From assembly GCA_004348925.1 (NCBI GenBank), contig RCMX01000002.1, positions 44,046 through 108,045 of the forward strand: a stretch of DNA of 64,000 bases, written 5' to 3'. The stretch's first letter is position 1. Every line of letters starts with the position of its first letter. Both the position numbers and the translations under genes were made by a program. Shown one piece after another: positions 1 through 7,323 of this stretch. Source of the DNA: Actinomycetota bacterium. GTDB taxonomy: Bacteria > Actinomycetota > Coriobacteriia > Anaerosomatales > Anaerosomataceae. The notes beneath the pieces are model-generated. The model ran no database searches and was not told the origin of the DNA. It saw only the letters and a program-made list of their open reading frames with translations.

Positions 1-274
1 GTGGTACGCTGATGCTGCAGCGGCAGCAGAGGCCGAGCTCGTCTTAGCTCCCCGCCACACTCCGAAGTGGTACGCTTCTCGCCGACGTACTACCTCGGCC
101 CGTTCGGTCTTAGCTCCCCGCCACACTCCGAAGTGGTACGCTTTTTGTCGCACGTTCCATCACACTGCATCAGTCTTAGCTCCCCGCCACACTCCGAAGT
201 GGTACGCTGAGGAAAGAGGGACACGATGACACGGATACGTCTTAGCTCCCCGCCACACTCCGAAGTGGTACGCT
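1..274 (+). CRISPR. Type II CRISPR array, right-hand end (four full repeats, one partial)
   Basis: Four identical 36-base repeats lie at 41-76, 107-142, 173-208 and 239-274, and the last 10 bases of another open the window at 1-10, so the array continues to the left. Spacers at 11-40, 77-106, 143-172 and 209-238 are all exactly 30 bases. Each repeat starts GTCTTAGCTCCCC and ends GAAGTGGTACGCT, which resembles the Neisseria meningitidis II-C repeat in both its start and its -10-like end. The anti-repeat near 4864-4903 is complementary to the + strand repeat, so crRNAs should read rightwards, toward the cas genes. Spacer targets cannot be told from here. Confidence 0.98.
266..274 (+). promoter_or_regulatory. 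Extended -10 promoter inside each CRISPR repeat
   Basis: The last nine bases of every repeat read TGGTACGCT, matching the extended -10 form TGNTANNNT; copies end at 10, 76, 142, 208 and 274. In N. meningitidis II-C arrays the repeat end (TGCTACAAT) is a demonstrated crRNA promoter. Initiation about 7 bases after the box would leave roughly 24 bases of each 30-base spacer in the RNA. Function here is inferred from position and from similar boxes upstream of ordinary genes in this window. Confidence 0.6.
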
Positions 275-280
275 CGAGAA

Positions 281-315
281 CCATGAAAGGCGCTGCTGAG
301 CAGCGCCTTTCATGG
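281..315. terminator. Perfect 35-base palindrome between array and cas2
   Basis: Bases 281-297 and 299-315 are exact inverted complements around one central base, giving a very stable hairpin on either strand. It sits 6 bases after the last CRISPR repeat and 24 bases beyond the cas2 stop, between two convergent transcription units. A bidirectional terminator is the simplest reading. Neither side carries a real T-run. Confidence 0.65.
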
Positions 316-339
316 TCTCTATCGGACAAAATCGTTGCT

Positions 340-648
340 TCATAGCCAAATCTGCATTTGAGATGCCACGGTTTTCTCCTGGATCGTCGGTTTTCCGACG
401 AGGAACAACATCGACTCGTACTGCTTCTCGGTCACCGTCATTGCTCGCACGCTGCCCCTCGGCGGGAGGTTCGCCTTCAGACGCGCAAGATGCTTCTGAA
501 CCCCATCGAGTCCGTTCGTGACTCGACTATACACCGAGAGCTGCATCATCGCGTAGCCGTCAGAGATCAGGAACTTGTGAAACTGCTGGTAGGCGCGTTT
601 GTTCGGCTTCGTCTTGACCGGTAGGTCGAACAGCACGATGAGTCGCAT
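340..648 (-). CDS. cas2: CRISPR-associated endonuclease Cas2
   Basis: This 102-residue protein is the structural partner of Cas1 in the spacer-integration complex. The start is taken at the ATG opening MRLIVLFDLPV, which puts the conserved Asp at residue 8 at the end of the first ferredoxin-fold strand; the frame is open further upstream but that part overlaps cas1 and looks unlike the family. Length is usual for Cas2. It lies 14 bases after the cas1 stop and is the last gene of a cas9-cas1-cas2 operon. No csn2 or cas4 follows, which fits subtype II-C. Confidence 0.96.
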   Translation of the reverse strand: MRLIVLFDLPVKTKPNKRAYQQFHKFLISDGYAMMQLSVYSRVTNGLDGVQKHLARLKANLPPRGSVRAMTVTEKQYESMLFLVGKPTIQEKTVASQMQIWL

Positions 649-662
649 GGCTTTCACCTGTG

Positions 663-1562
663 TTACTCCGGCAGCAGTTCCGCCACGAGACACGGCGCCG
701 ACAGACGCGGAACGGCGAGAAGCGCGGCGTCCTTCTCGCTCATGGCCTTGGCAAGACTCGAGGCCGTTGCCTCGATGGCCGTCAAGATCGAGTGGAGCCT
801 GTCCTGCAGACTGCATGAGAGCTGAAGTACGGAGACCAAGGTCTGTCTGCCAGTGCGTACCTTGACATCGACACTGCGGCTGACGGCCAGATAGTCGGCG
901 AATGGACGGTACGGTTCGAGTATGTCGTCCGCCAGATTGAACGCATTCAGTTGACTGTCATGGTGGACGCCGATCGCGGGGTAGAAGCCGTGCCCGACAA
1001 GTGCGCGTGCAACAGCGGCCCGGAGAATCGCGTACCCGTAATTCAGTGATGCGCCAGGACCCTCTGGTGATCTTCTCGTGGCGTCAGGAATCAGTCGACG
1101 AAAATAGAGACGCGCCGCCGCTGCCTCCATGCCTGATGCATCGCCTGACTGCACAGCGGCGGCGTACTCGCGCAGCTTCGCAGCGCCCCCGAGGTCGAGA
1201 AGCTCCAGACAGGCGGCCTGATTCTCGATCTTGGAGCGGACGATCCGCTGCCACAGACGCTTTCGTTGGGGCAGAGTCTGGCCAAGCTGCTGCCGCGTGA
1301 CCGCGAGTTGCCTGCTGTGCCGACAGTGAGGAAGCAGCAGACCGGTCGGCATATGCTTGCCGTCGCACACGGCAACGGCGACGCCCTGCTCCGCGAGAAG
1401 CGACAGCGCCGCCGCCGAAATGTTCGTGCGCGGGTGTTCCAGGACCAGAACAGCTATGTCTTCGAGTGGAATCCAGACCGTTTGCGCCTGAACGGCGACA
1501 AGCTGTCCGGACTGCACGTGCAGTTCGGCCTCATTGCTTATCACCACCGTTCGAAAAGCCAC
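663..1562 (-). CDS. cas1: CRISPR-associated endonuclease Cas1
   Basis: Cas1 is the metal-dependent integrase that inserts new spacers with Cas2. The 299-residue protein has the N-terminal beta domain and a helical catalytic domain. Likely metal ligands are Glu146 (GMEAAAARLYF), His200 (GVHHDSQ) and Asp212/213 (LADDILEPYRP), the usual E-H-D set. The start overlaps the end of cas9 by 32 bases, so translation is probably coupled. The gene looks intact, so the adaptation module should work. Confidence 0.96.
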   Translation of the reverse strand: MAFRTVVISNEAELHVQSGQLVAVQAQTVWIPLEDIAVLVLEHPRTNISAAALSLLAEQGVAVAVCDGKHMPTGLLLPHCRHSRQLAVTRQQLGQTLPQRKRLWQRIVRSKIENQAACLELLDLGGAAKLREYAAAVQSGDASGMEAAAARLYFRRLIPDATRRSPEGPGASLNYGYAILRAAVARALVGHGFYPAIGVHHDSQLNAFNLADDILEPYRPFADYLAVSRSVDVKVRTGRQTLVSVLQLSCSLQDRLHSILTAIEATASSLAKAMSEKDAALLAVPRLSAPCLVAELLPE

Positions 1563-4500
1563 AGCGCTTCTCCTGCTTCACGCGGTGAGCCGCTCTTCCA
1601 AGGACGTCAACACCCCACTTCTCGAAGGTCACGACGTTCTGGGCGACACCCTGGCCGCGCTTCAGCCAAGATGAGTCTGCGGCCTCAATATGAATGGCAC
1701 CAGTCGAGCGATCCGAGCCGCGGAAGTAGCCAGAAACAGCAACCGTTTGATCCCCCGTCCTCCGCACAAGCCTTATCGGGTCGTTCAAACAAAGACTAAA
1801 GGCGAATCTGTATGATTCGTCCATCAAGCGCCATTCGCTCTCTGGCTTTCCGCCGACGATCGCCCTGCTCGGCAGTTCTTTTGTCACAGTGTCCTTGAGG
1901 TAGACCGGCACGAGGTAGTACTTGCCATCGCGTTCGAAGACGTCGGTTCTGACCATCTCGCCGTTGTCAGCGAAACCGCCGCGCACTACTGTGCCGCCAC
2001 TCGATGGTTCGTCATACACGCGGATCGACTTGACGCGCGGCGCGGCGCGTCCGGCACGGGTGGGCTTGTAGAACGGCTCAGCAAACGCCTTCGTGGCGTC
2101 CCCTCCGAATTGTGCAAGCCGAGACCCCAGTGCCTCGTAGAGCGCGCGGTCTTGTTCACGCCCCACCATCTTCTCCAACAGCTTCGGCGTGAGATCTGTG
2201 AGACGCACGTTCTTGCTCGTGACGATTCGACCTTTCGCGTCCTGGCCCTCGACGCGCTTCACGGTCTCCTTATGCACCTCGCCTCGGACGGTTCGGTTCG
2301 GCATCCGGCTGACGAGGATGGGCACGGGTTCACGCATTCCATCCGTGAGTTCGCCGAACGGATCGTCGCTGAAGCGCGCCGAGAGGCGATCCTTAAGGTC
2401 CGCCGCGAAGCCCACCCAAGGTTCAGGAACGTGTTTCGCTGCGATGATCTCGCCTGTGGTGGCGTCCACATAGACGCCGTCTGGGTTGCGGAGTGGGCGC
2501 ACGGAGAAGAAGCGGCTAACCTTCTGGACCATGCTTCTGGTGGTGGCAGCGATTACGGCTGCATCAAGAGCATGGTGCAGGTCGCCATCGGCGCGCACCT
2601 TCTGTAGCTGCCACGCCGTGCGTAGGTATGCAGTGGCGCGCCCGTTCACGGTGACCACCGGCGCCTTGCCCTCACCTGCGAAGCGCAGGTTCTCCTCCAC
2701 GAAGTTCTTGAAGAAGCGCGCGATGTACTGCGTGTCTATGAGGTTCCGTTCGCGGAACTCATTGGAGGCGCGCTCGTCAAAGTCCCTGCGCAGCAGACGC
2801 TCCAGTTTCGGACGCCGCAGATGCATCGCGAGAACGCGCTCCTCGAACTCGTGCCATCGTTGGTCGTCGCCGCCCAAGTACTCGAACGGAGTCCGCTCGC
2901 GCTTCTTCCGGTTCTCGGATGCTGTGACGAGCACCTTGTTCATGTAGCCGTCATCAAATGAGCGTGAATGCGGCAGGATGTGGTCAACCTCAGCCACGCC
3001 GGGCTCGCCATTCAGCATGCGCTTTGGATCGATGTAGTCGCCACTATAGGCGCATCGACCACCCTGCTCCTTCCAGAGCTTGAACTTCACGATATCCAGC
3101 GGGCGAGGGTTCTCGATCCCGTATTCAGATGCCAGGTCCTCGAGGACTCCGTCGTTTCTGGCACGGTTGTCCTTCTGCATCTTCTCAATCTGCCGACGGT
3201 CTTCGTACGAGCGCGCGACATCGCGCGCCAGCTCCACGTGCAACTCCTCTATTGATCCAAACTCATCGATAATCGCGTTCAGGACCTTCCGGGTCTGCGT
3301 CAACGCGCGGAGGACGACTGGATTCCTGAGATCGTCAGTTGGAATTGGCGGCAACTTCGCGTGGCGCTCGCCACCAGTGCGCTTGGAGTGATGGAGACCA
3401 GCGGCTTCGCATGCCTCGGAGTAAGAAAGACCAGCCTCCATGTGGGGGAGAATCGCGCGCAGCGTGCTGCGTGAAAGATGGGCGTTGCCGGAGAAGCGCA
3501 GCTGCGTGAGGGCTGCAACGGCTGCTTCGGGCAGTCCAAGACCCGACAGCTCCCTGGCAATCGAGGTCTCGTACTTGTAGTAGGTTAGGACCTCTGCGAC
3601 TGAGTCGAGCAGATCGATGTCGCTTGAGAGCGTTGCCCACAACTCTGGCGGGAGACTGGCCAGGGCCTTTCGCATCTCGTGCCATGCCCTGGGGAGGGGA
3701 ATCGTCTCCTTCTTCTCGGCCGCGAGATCACCCTCTTCACGACCGTAGCGCACTCCGACAAACCGGGCATTATCAGGCAGCGAGCAGAGCGTTCGGATGT
3801 CGGCATACGTGAGTCTCGCGGTCTTCCCGAACGCCTTCTCGATGACAGCATCGCGCTGAGGGACACTGAGGTTCACTCTGCTCCCCGAAGGGCTCACTGT
3901 GTACCGTACGTTATGCAGCTTGTCGACCATGCGAAACCGCTCGAACGTGGGACACGCGATCGGAATTCGGCGGTTGACATGATCGATTGAACAAAGGCCC
4001 ACCCTGGCGCGCAGTTCGTCGCCTTCCAGAATCGTCGCCTGGCGCTGCAGTATCTCAAGGTAGGCGGCCTCGATGGCTGGTGTCGCGTGTGAGTTCCCGT
4101 GGATGCGCTGTGCCTCGAATAGGTGGGCGACTTCGTCCAACACGAGTTCACGAGATAGCACCGCCTTGTAGTCCCCCTTGTTCCGGCGGGATTCCTGGAA
4201 GCGCTCGTCAAGCCACAGCATCTCACCCGCAGTCCTGTAGTGATGCTCAATCATGTGTGCTTCGTTGAGAGCGATCGCGGCCTTTACGACGCCGTCTTCG
4301 TCTTTCGATGAGGCGGATTCTGCCGCCATCTTCATCGAGCGATAGCCGCGACGTTTGCAGATCTGGCTAAGAACGCGCGCCCACTCAACCTCGGTCAGCT
4401 TACGGTCCAACCCCTCCGCCCGCAGCTGGTACGGCGTCGGATCACCGGCTGTGGGAGTGAACGCGGCATCCATGTCGTCGGCCGAGATCATGCCAGTGGA

Positions 4501-4725
4501 CACAAGTAGCCCCCGGAAGTCTTGCATACGATTGCGGCGTCTGCGCAGCCGCCGTCGACTCGAACGCGCCAGACGTCGAGGCAGCGCGAGCGAGGCGCCA
4601 TTCTTCGGGTTCTCGGCTCTAGGAAACGTACGGACACCAAGACCCTCGATGCGCTCGGCTTCAGGGTCAAGAACCGCCCAACCCACGGAAGCGATGCCAA
4701 TGTCCAGACCGACGTGAATCCCCAT
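1531..4725 (-). CDS. cas9: CRISPR-associated endonuclease Cas9, type II-C
   Basis: Cas9 is the RNA-guided DNA endonuclease that uses crRNA and tracrRNA. The start at 4725 gives MGIHVGLDIG after a GGGGGG-rich ribosome-binding site; the open frame upstream runs through the tracrRNA and is not coding. The 1064 residues match the compact II-C class. All nuclease motifs are present: RuvC-I Asp8, an arginine-rich bridge helix at about 47-70, RuvC-II Glu498 (HVELARD), HNH Asp581-His582 with Asn605, and RuvC-III His718 and Asp721 (HHALDAAV). A PAM-interacting C-terminal region fills the rest. No frameshift or missing catalytic residue was seen. Confidence 0.97.
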   Translation of the reverse strand: MGIHVGLDIGIASVGWAVLDPEAERIEGLGVRTFPRAENPKNGASLALPRRLARSSRRRLRRRRNRMQDFRGLLVSTGMISADDMDAAFTPTAGDPTPYQLRAEGLDRKLTEVEWARVLSQICKRRGYRSMKMAAESASSKDEDGVVKAAIALNEAHMIEHHYRTAGEMLWLDERFQESRRNKGDYKAVLSRELVLDEVAHLFEAQRIHGNSHATPAIEAAYLEILQRQATILEGDELRARVGLCSIDHVNRRIPIACPTFERFRMVDKLHNVRYTVSPSGSRVNLSVPQRDAVIEKAFGKTARLTYADIRTLCSLPDNARFVGVRYGREEGDLAAEKKETIPLPRAWHEMRKALASLPPELWATLSSDIDLLDSVAEVLTYYKYETSIARELSGLGLPEAAVAALTQLRFSGNAHLSRSTLRAILPHMEAGLSYSEACEAAGLHHSKRTGGERHAKLPPIPTDDLRNPVVLRALTQTRKVLNAIIDEFGSIEELHVELARDVARSYEDRRQIEKMQKDNRARNDGVLEDLASEYGIENPRPLDIVKFKLWKEQGGRCAYSGDYIDPKRMLNGEPGVAEVDHILPHSRSFDDGYMNKVLVTASENRKKRERTPFEYLGGDDQRWHEFEERVLAMHLRRPKLERLLRRDFDERASNEFRERNLIDTQYIARFFKNFVEENLRFAGEGKAPVVTVNGRATAYLRTAWQLQKVRADGDLHHALDAAVIAATTRSMVQKVSRFFSVRPLRNPDGVYVDATTGEIIAAKHVPEPWVGFAADLKDRLSARFSDDPFGELTDGMREPVPILVSRMPNRTVRGEVHKETVKRVEGQDAKGRIVTSKNVRLTDLTPKLLEKMVGREQDRALYEALGSRLAQFGGDATKAFAEPFYKPTRAGRAAPRVKSIRVYDEPSSGGTVVRGGFADNGEMVRTDVFERDGKYYLVPVYLKDTVTKELPSRAIVGGKPESEWRLMDESYRFAFSLCLNDPIRLVRRTGDQTVAVSGYFRGSDRSTGAIHIEAADSSWLKRGQGVAQNVVTFEKWGVDVLGRAAHRVKQEKRCGFSNGGDKQ

Positions 4726-4760
4726 GAGACCCCCCGAACCAAGGCGACATGCCGCTTTAC

Positions 4761-4789
4761 AGATTGCCGGAACGGTCTGACATAGACAA
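4761..4789 (-). promoter_or_regulatory. Possible cas9 promoter
   Basis: On the minus strand TTGTCT (4789-4784) and CAATCT (4766-4761) are 17 bases apart, about 35 bases before the cas9 start. The tracrRNA terminator lies just upstream, so cas9 needs a promoter of its own. The boxes are weak matches and the assignment is tentative. Confidence 0.3.
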
Positions 4790-4809
4790 ATGCCATGCTT
4801 TCGGTGGGC

Positions 4810-4845
4810 AAGAAGGACGCCCCGCTGACCGAGGTCAACGGGGCG
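4810..4845 (-). terminator. Rho-independent terminator of tracrRNA
   Basis: Arms 4845-4834 and 4829-4818 pair over about 12 positions with one G-U pair and a 4-base loop. On the minus strand the hairpin is followed by TCCTTCTT. This is the only hairpin in the window with a clear T-rich tail, as expected for a tracrRNA 3' end that also contacts Cas9. Confidence 0.75.
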
Positions 4846-4920
4846 GCGCCTTACGCTTTCGCTTATCCTAGCAAGCCCGCCACACTCCGAAATGGTACGA
4901 GACACTGGATTTGCGAGCGC
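4810..4920 (-). ncRNA. tracrRNA
   Basis: Bases 4864-4903 on the minus strand are complementary to the CRISPR repeat, with a short bulge near the repeat 5' end as in known repeat:anti-repeat duplexes. The RNA would run from about 4920 down through the anti-repeat and a short linker to a 12-base-pair hairpin at 4818-4845, then TCCTTCTT at 4817-4810. It lies upstream of cas9 and is read in the same direction. Its size, roughly 110 bases, and its layout match II-C tracrRNAs. The exact ends are inferred. Confidence 0.85.
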
Positions 4921-4926
4921 AGGACG

Positions 4927-4956
4927 AGGGTACCACCGTCCTCTGACACGGTGCAA
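4927..4956 (-). promoter_or_regulatory. Promoter of tracrRNA
   Basis: On the minus strand TTGCAC (4956-4951) precedes TACCCT (4932-4927) by 18 bases, and the -10 is extended (TGGTACCCT, 4935-4927). Initiation near 4920 would start the RNA about 17 bases before the anti-repeat. The same TGGTACCCT box precedes the UDP-glucose dehydrogenase gene at 43788-43780. Confidence 0.65.
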
Positions 4957-4989
4957 CAACGACCGGTGCGCCTCTCACCGGATTGCTTC

Positions 4990-5062
4990 GACTGCTATCG
5001 GGAGGCGGTATGAGCAGTCGATGAGAGTCCGGTGAGGCTTCTCTCATAGGCTCCGGTACAAT
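4990..5062 (+). promoter_or_regulatory. hom-thrB promoter region with two inverted repeats
   Basis: A good -10, TACAAT, lies at 5057-5062, 52 bases before the hom start; no clear -35 is seen. Upstream are two inverted repeats: GACTGCT (4990-4996) with AGCAGTC (5013-5019), and ATGAGAG (5021-5027) with CTCTCAT (5041-5047). The second covers the -35 position and could be an operator. No known threonine or methionine leader was recognised. Confidence 0.45.
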
Positions 5063-5114
5063 GTGAGAACCGCAGCGCCGAGAAGCGTGCGGATCGAGCT
5101 TCCAGGAGGATGTC

Positions 5115-6401
5115 ATGCGTACAGTTCGGGTCGGCCTCATCGGACTTGGCACCGTCGGCAGCGGCGTCGTCGAGATACTTCGCCGTCATCGCGCTGACTT
5201 CGCCACACGCGCCGGCGTCGACATCGAGCTCTCGCGTTTCGCCGACCGCAACGCCGACCGCTTCGCCGAGCTCGGTCTGCCCGCCGAAGCGTGCACCACT
5301 GACGCGGCGGACATTCTCGGCGATCCCGGGGTGGATGTGGTGATCGAACTTATCGGTGGGACGGGCGTCGCTCGCGACATCGTGCTCGGCGCGCTCTCCG
5401 CTGGCAAGAGCGTCGTCACTGCGAACAAGGCGCTCATGGCGAGCAATGGTCGCGAAGTCATGGATGCGGCCGACACGCGCGGCGTCGACATCATGTTCGA
5501 GGCGGCCGTCGGTGGCGGCATCCCGATCATCGGGCCGCTCAAGCACTCGCTCGTGAGCAACGAGATCACGGCCGTCTACGGCATCGTCAACGGCACCACC
5601 AACTACATGCTCACCCGCATGGCCGAGGACGGCCTCGACTACGATGCGGCGTTGCTTGAGGCCCAGGAGCGCGGGTTCGCCGAGGCGGATCCGACCGCCG
5701 ACGTCGACGGGCTCGACGCCGCCGCGAAGATCGCCATCCTCGCCTCGATAGCATTCAACTCCCGGGTCACCTCCGCGCAAGTGCCCGCCGAGGGCATCCG
5801 CTCGCTTGCGCCCGAAGATATCGCGTACGCCGCCGAGATGGGATACACGATCAAGCTCATCGCCATCGCCCGGCGTGCGGACGGGAGCATCGACGTTCGC
5901 GTGCATCCGACGATGATCCGCTCGGGCCATCCGCTCGCGAAGGTCTCGGGTGTGTACAACGCCATCTACGTCGTAGGCGACTCGGTAGGCGAGACGATGT
6001 TCTTCGGCGAGGGCGCGGGCTCCCTGCCTGCCGCCTCGGCGGTCGTCGGCGATGTGATCGAGGTTGCGCGGCACATCCAGAGTGGCTGCCTCGCGCTTGT
6101 GGGCTGCACCTGCCACGAGGAGCTCCCTGTGCGAGATATCGGGGACCTTGAGACGGGCTACTACGTGCGGCTTCTCGTTGCCGATGAGCCCGGGGTGCTC
6201 GCTGCGGTGGCGAGCGTCTTCGGCGATCACGGCGTCTCGATCGCCTCGGTCATCCAGAAGCGGACCACCGAGAAGGGCGCCGAGATCGTCTACGTCACGC
6301 ATCGCGGCTCCGAGCGGGCGGTGCGTGCGGCGCTCGGGGAGATCGACGCGCTCGACGTCGTCGATTCGATCAACGCGATCATCCGGGTCGAGGAGCTGTG
6401 A
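5115..6401 (+). CDS. hom: Homoserine dehydrogenase
   Basis: Hom reduces aspartate semialdehyde to homoserine with NAD(P)H, the branch point to threonine and methionine. The 428-residue protein has the nucleotide-binding GLGTVGSG motif near residues 10-18, the catalytic homoserine dehydrogenase domain in the middle, and a C-terminal ACT domain from about residue 350 that in this family mediates threonine feedback. An AGGAGG-like site lies just before the ATG. It is a stand-alone enzyme, not fused to aspartokinase, and heads an operon with thrB 7 bases downstream. Confidence 0.96.
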   Translation: MRTVRVGLIGLGTVGSGVVEILRRHRADFATRAGVDIELSRFADRNADRFAELGLPAEACTTDAADILGDPGVDVVIELIGGTGVARDIVLGALSAGKSVVTANKALMASNGREVMDAADTRGVDIMFEAAVGGGIPIIGPLKHSLVSNEITAVYGIVNGTTNYMLTRMAEDGLDYDAALLEAQERGFAEADPTADVDGLDAAAKIAILASIAFNSRVTSAQVPAEGIRSLAPEDIAYAAEMGYTIKLIAIARRADGSIDVRVHPTMIRSGHPLAKVSGVYNAIYVVGDSVGETMFFGEGAGSLPAASAVVGDVIEVARHIQSGCLALVGCTCHEELPVRDIGDLETGYYVRLLVADEPGVLAAVASVFGDHGVSIASVIQKRTTEKGAEIVYVTHRGSERAVRAALGEIDALDVVDSINAIIRVEEL

Positions 6402-6408
6402 GGGCATC

Positions 6409-7305
6409 GTGACGCACCGCGTCCGCGTCCCCGCGACATCCGCGAACCTCGGTCCCGGCTACGACGCGTTCGGGCTGGCGCTTGCCCTCTACGACGTCTT
6501 CGAAGCCGAGCCTGCCGAGGAGTGGACGGTGGAAGTCGTCGGCGAAGGAGAAGGCGTCCTTCGCACAGACGAGGGCAACGAAGTCGTCAGGTCGATGCGC
6601 CATCTCTTCGCCACCGTCGGCTACTCCGGCGCGGCGGCCGTGCGATGCGAGAATGGTATTCCGATCGGACGCGGCCTGGGTTCCTCGGCAGCGGCGATCG
6701 TCGGCGGACTGCTCCTCGGCGATCTGATCGCGGGTTCGGAGCTTGGCCGGGAGCGCATCTTCGAGCTCGCGTCCGAGTTGGAGGGCCACCCCGACAACGT
6801 CGCCGCCGCGGTCTTCGGCGGGTTCACGCTGTGCTGGCGCGATGACGCGTGGCATGCGGCCAGAGTCGAGCCGGGAGCCGGAGTTGCCGCCGTGGTCGCG
6901 CTGAGCGACGTCGCGTTCTTGACCACCGAAGCCAGGGATGCGCTGCCCGAGACGGTTCTTCACGTCGACGCGGCCTTCACTGCGGGACGCGCGGGCCTGC
7001 TCGCCGCGGGCATCACGCTGGGGCGCAGCGACCTGATCGCGGCCGGGCTCGCCGACCGGCTGCATGAACCGTACCGCGAACGGCTGATGCCCGACATCGC
7101 CGAGACGCGCGACGCGCTCGTCTCGGCCGGCGCCGTGGGCGCGGTGCTCTCCGGTGCCGGACCCACCGTCCTGGGAGTCGCGGTGGCCGAGGGCGACGAC
7201 CTCGCGCTTGAAGAAGCCCGCGCCGTGGCGACCCGCGTGGGAGGGCTTGGCGGACGGCATGTGTTCGCACTGAGCATCGACCGCGAGGGCGCTACAGTGC
7301 ACTGA
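6409..7305 (+). CDS. thrB: Homoserine kinase
   Basis: ThrB phosphorylates homoserine for threonine synthesis. It belongs to the GHMP kinase family: the N-terminal VPATSANLGPGYDAFG motif and the phosphate-binding GRGLGSSAAAIVGG near residues 86-99 are clear. The GTG at 6409, six bases after GTGAGGG, gives a 298-residue protein of normal length; the frame is open upstream but overlaps hom. No threonine synthase gene follows here, unlike the hom-thrC-thrB order of mycobacteria. Confidence 0.95.
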   Translation: MTHRVRVPATSANLGPGYDAFGLALALYDVFEAEPAEEWTVEVVGEGEGVLRTDEGNEVVRSMRHLFATVGYSGAAAVRCENGIPIGRGLGSSAAAIVGGLLLGDLIAGSELGRERIFELASELEGHPDNVAAAVFGGFTLCWRDDAWHAARVEPGAGVAAVVALSDVAFLTTEARDALPETVLHVDAAFTAGRAGLLAAGITLGRSDLIAAGLADRLHEPYRERLMPDIAETRDALVSAGAVGAVLSGAGPTVLGVAVAEGDDLALEEARAVATRVGGLGGRHVFALSIDREGATVH

Positions 7306-7323
7306 TGCCCGGAGGGGAGTGAC

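Noticed and set aside
90-329. A 79-codon minus-strand frame with repeated peptide units across the array
   Set aside because: The repeated peptide is only the translated CRISPR repeat; repeat plus spacer is 66 bases, a multiple of three, so the frame stays open by chance.
340-4725. Type II-A or II-B assignment of the CRISPR locus
   Set aside because: No csn2 or cas4 lies beside cas1-cas2, and Cas9 is the compact 1064-residue form, so II-C fits.
4726-4959. A 78-codon upstream extension of cas9
   Set aside because: It runs through the tracrRNA, its terminator and promoter, and has no similarity to Cas9 N-termini; the family start is MGIHVGLDIG at 4725.
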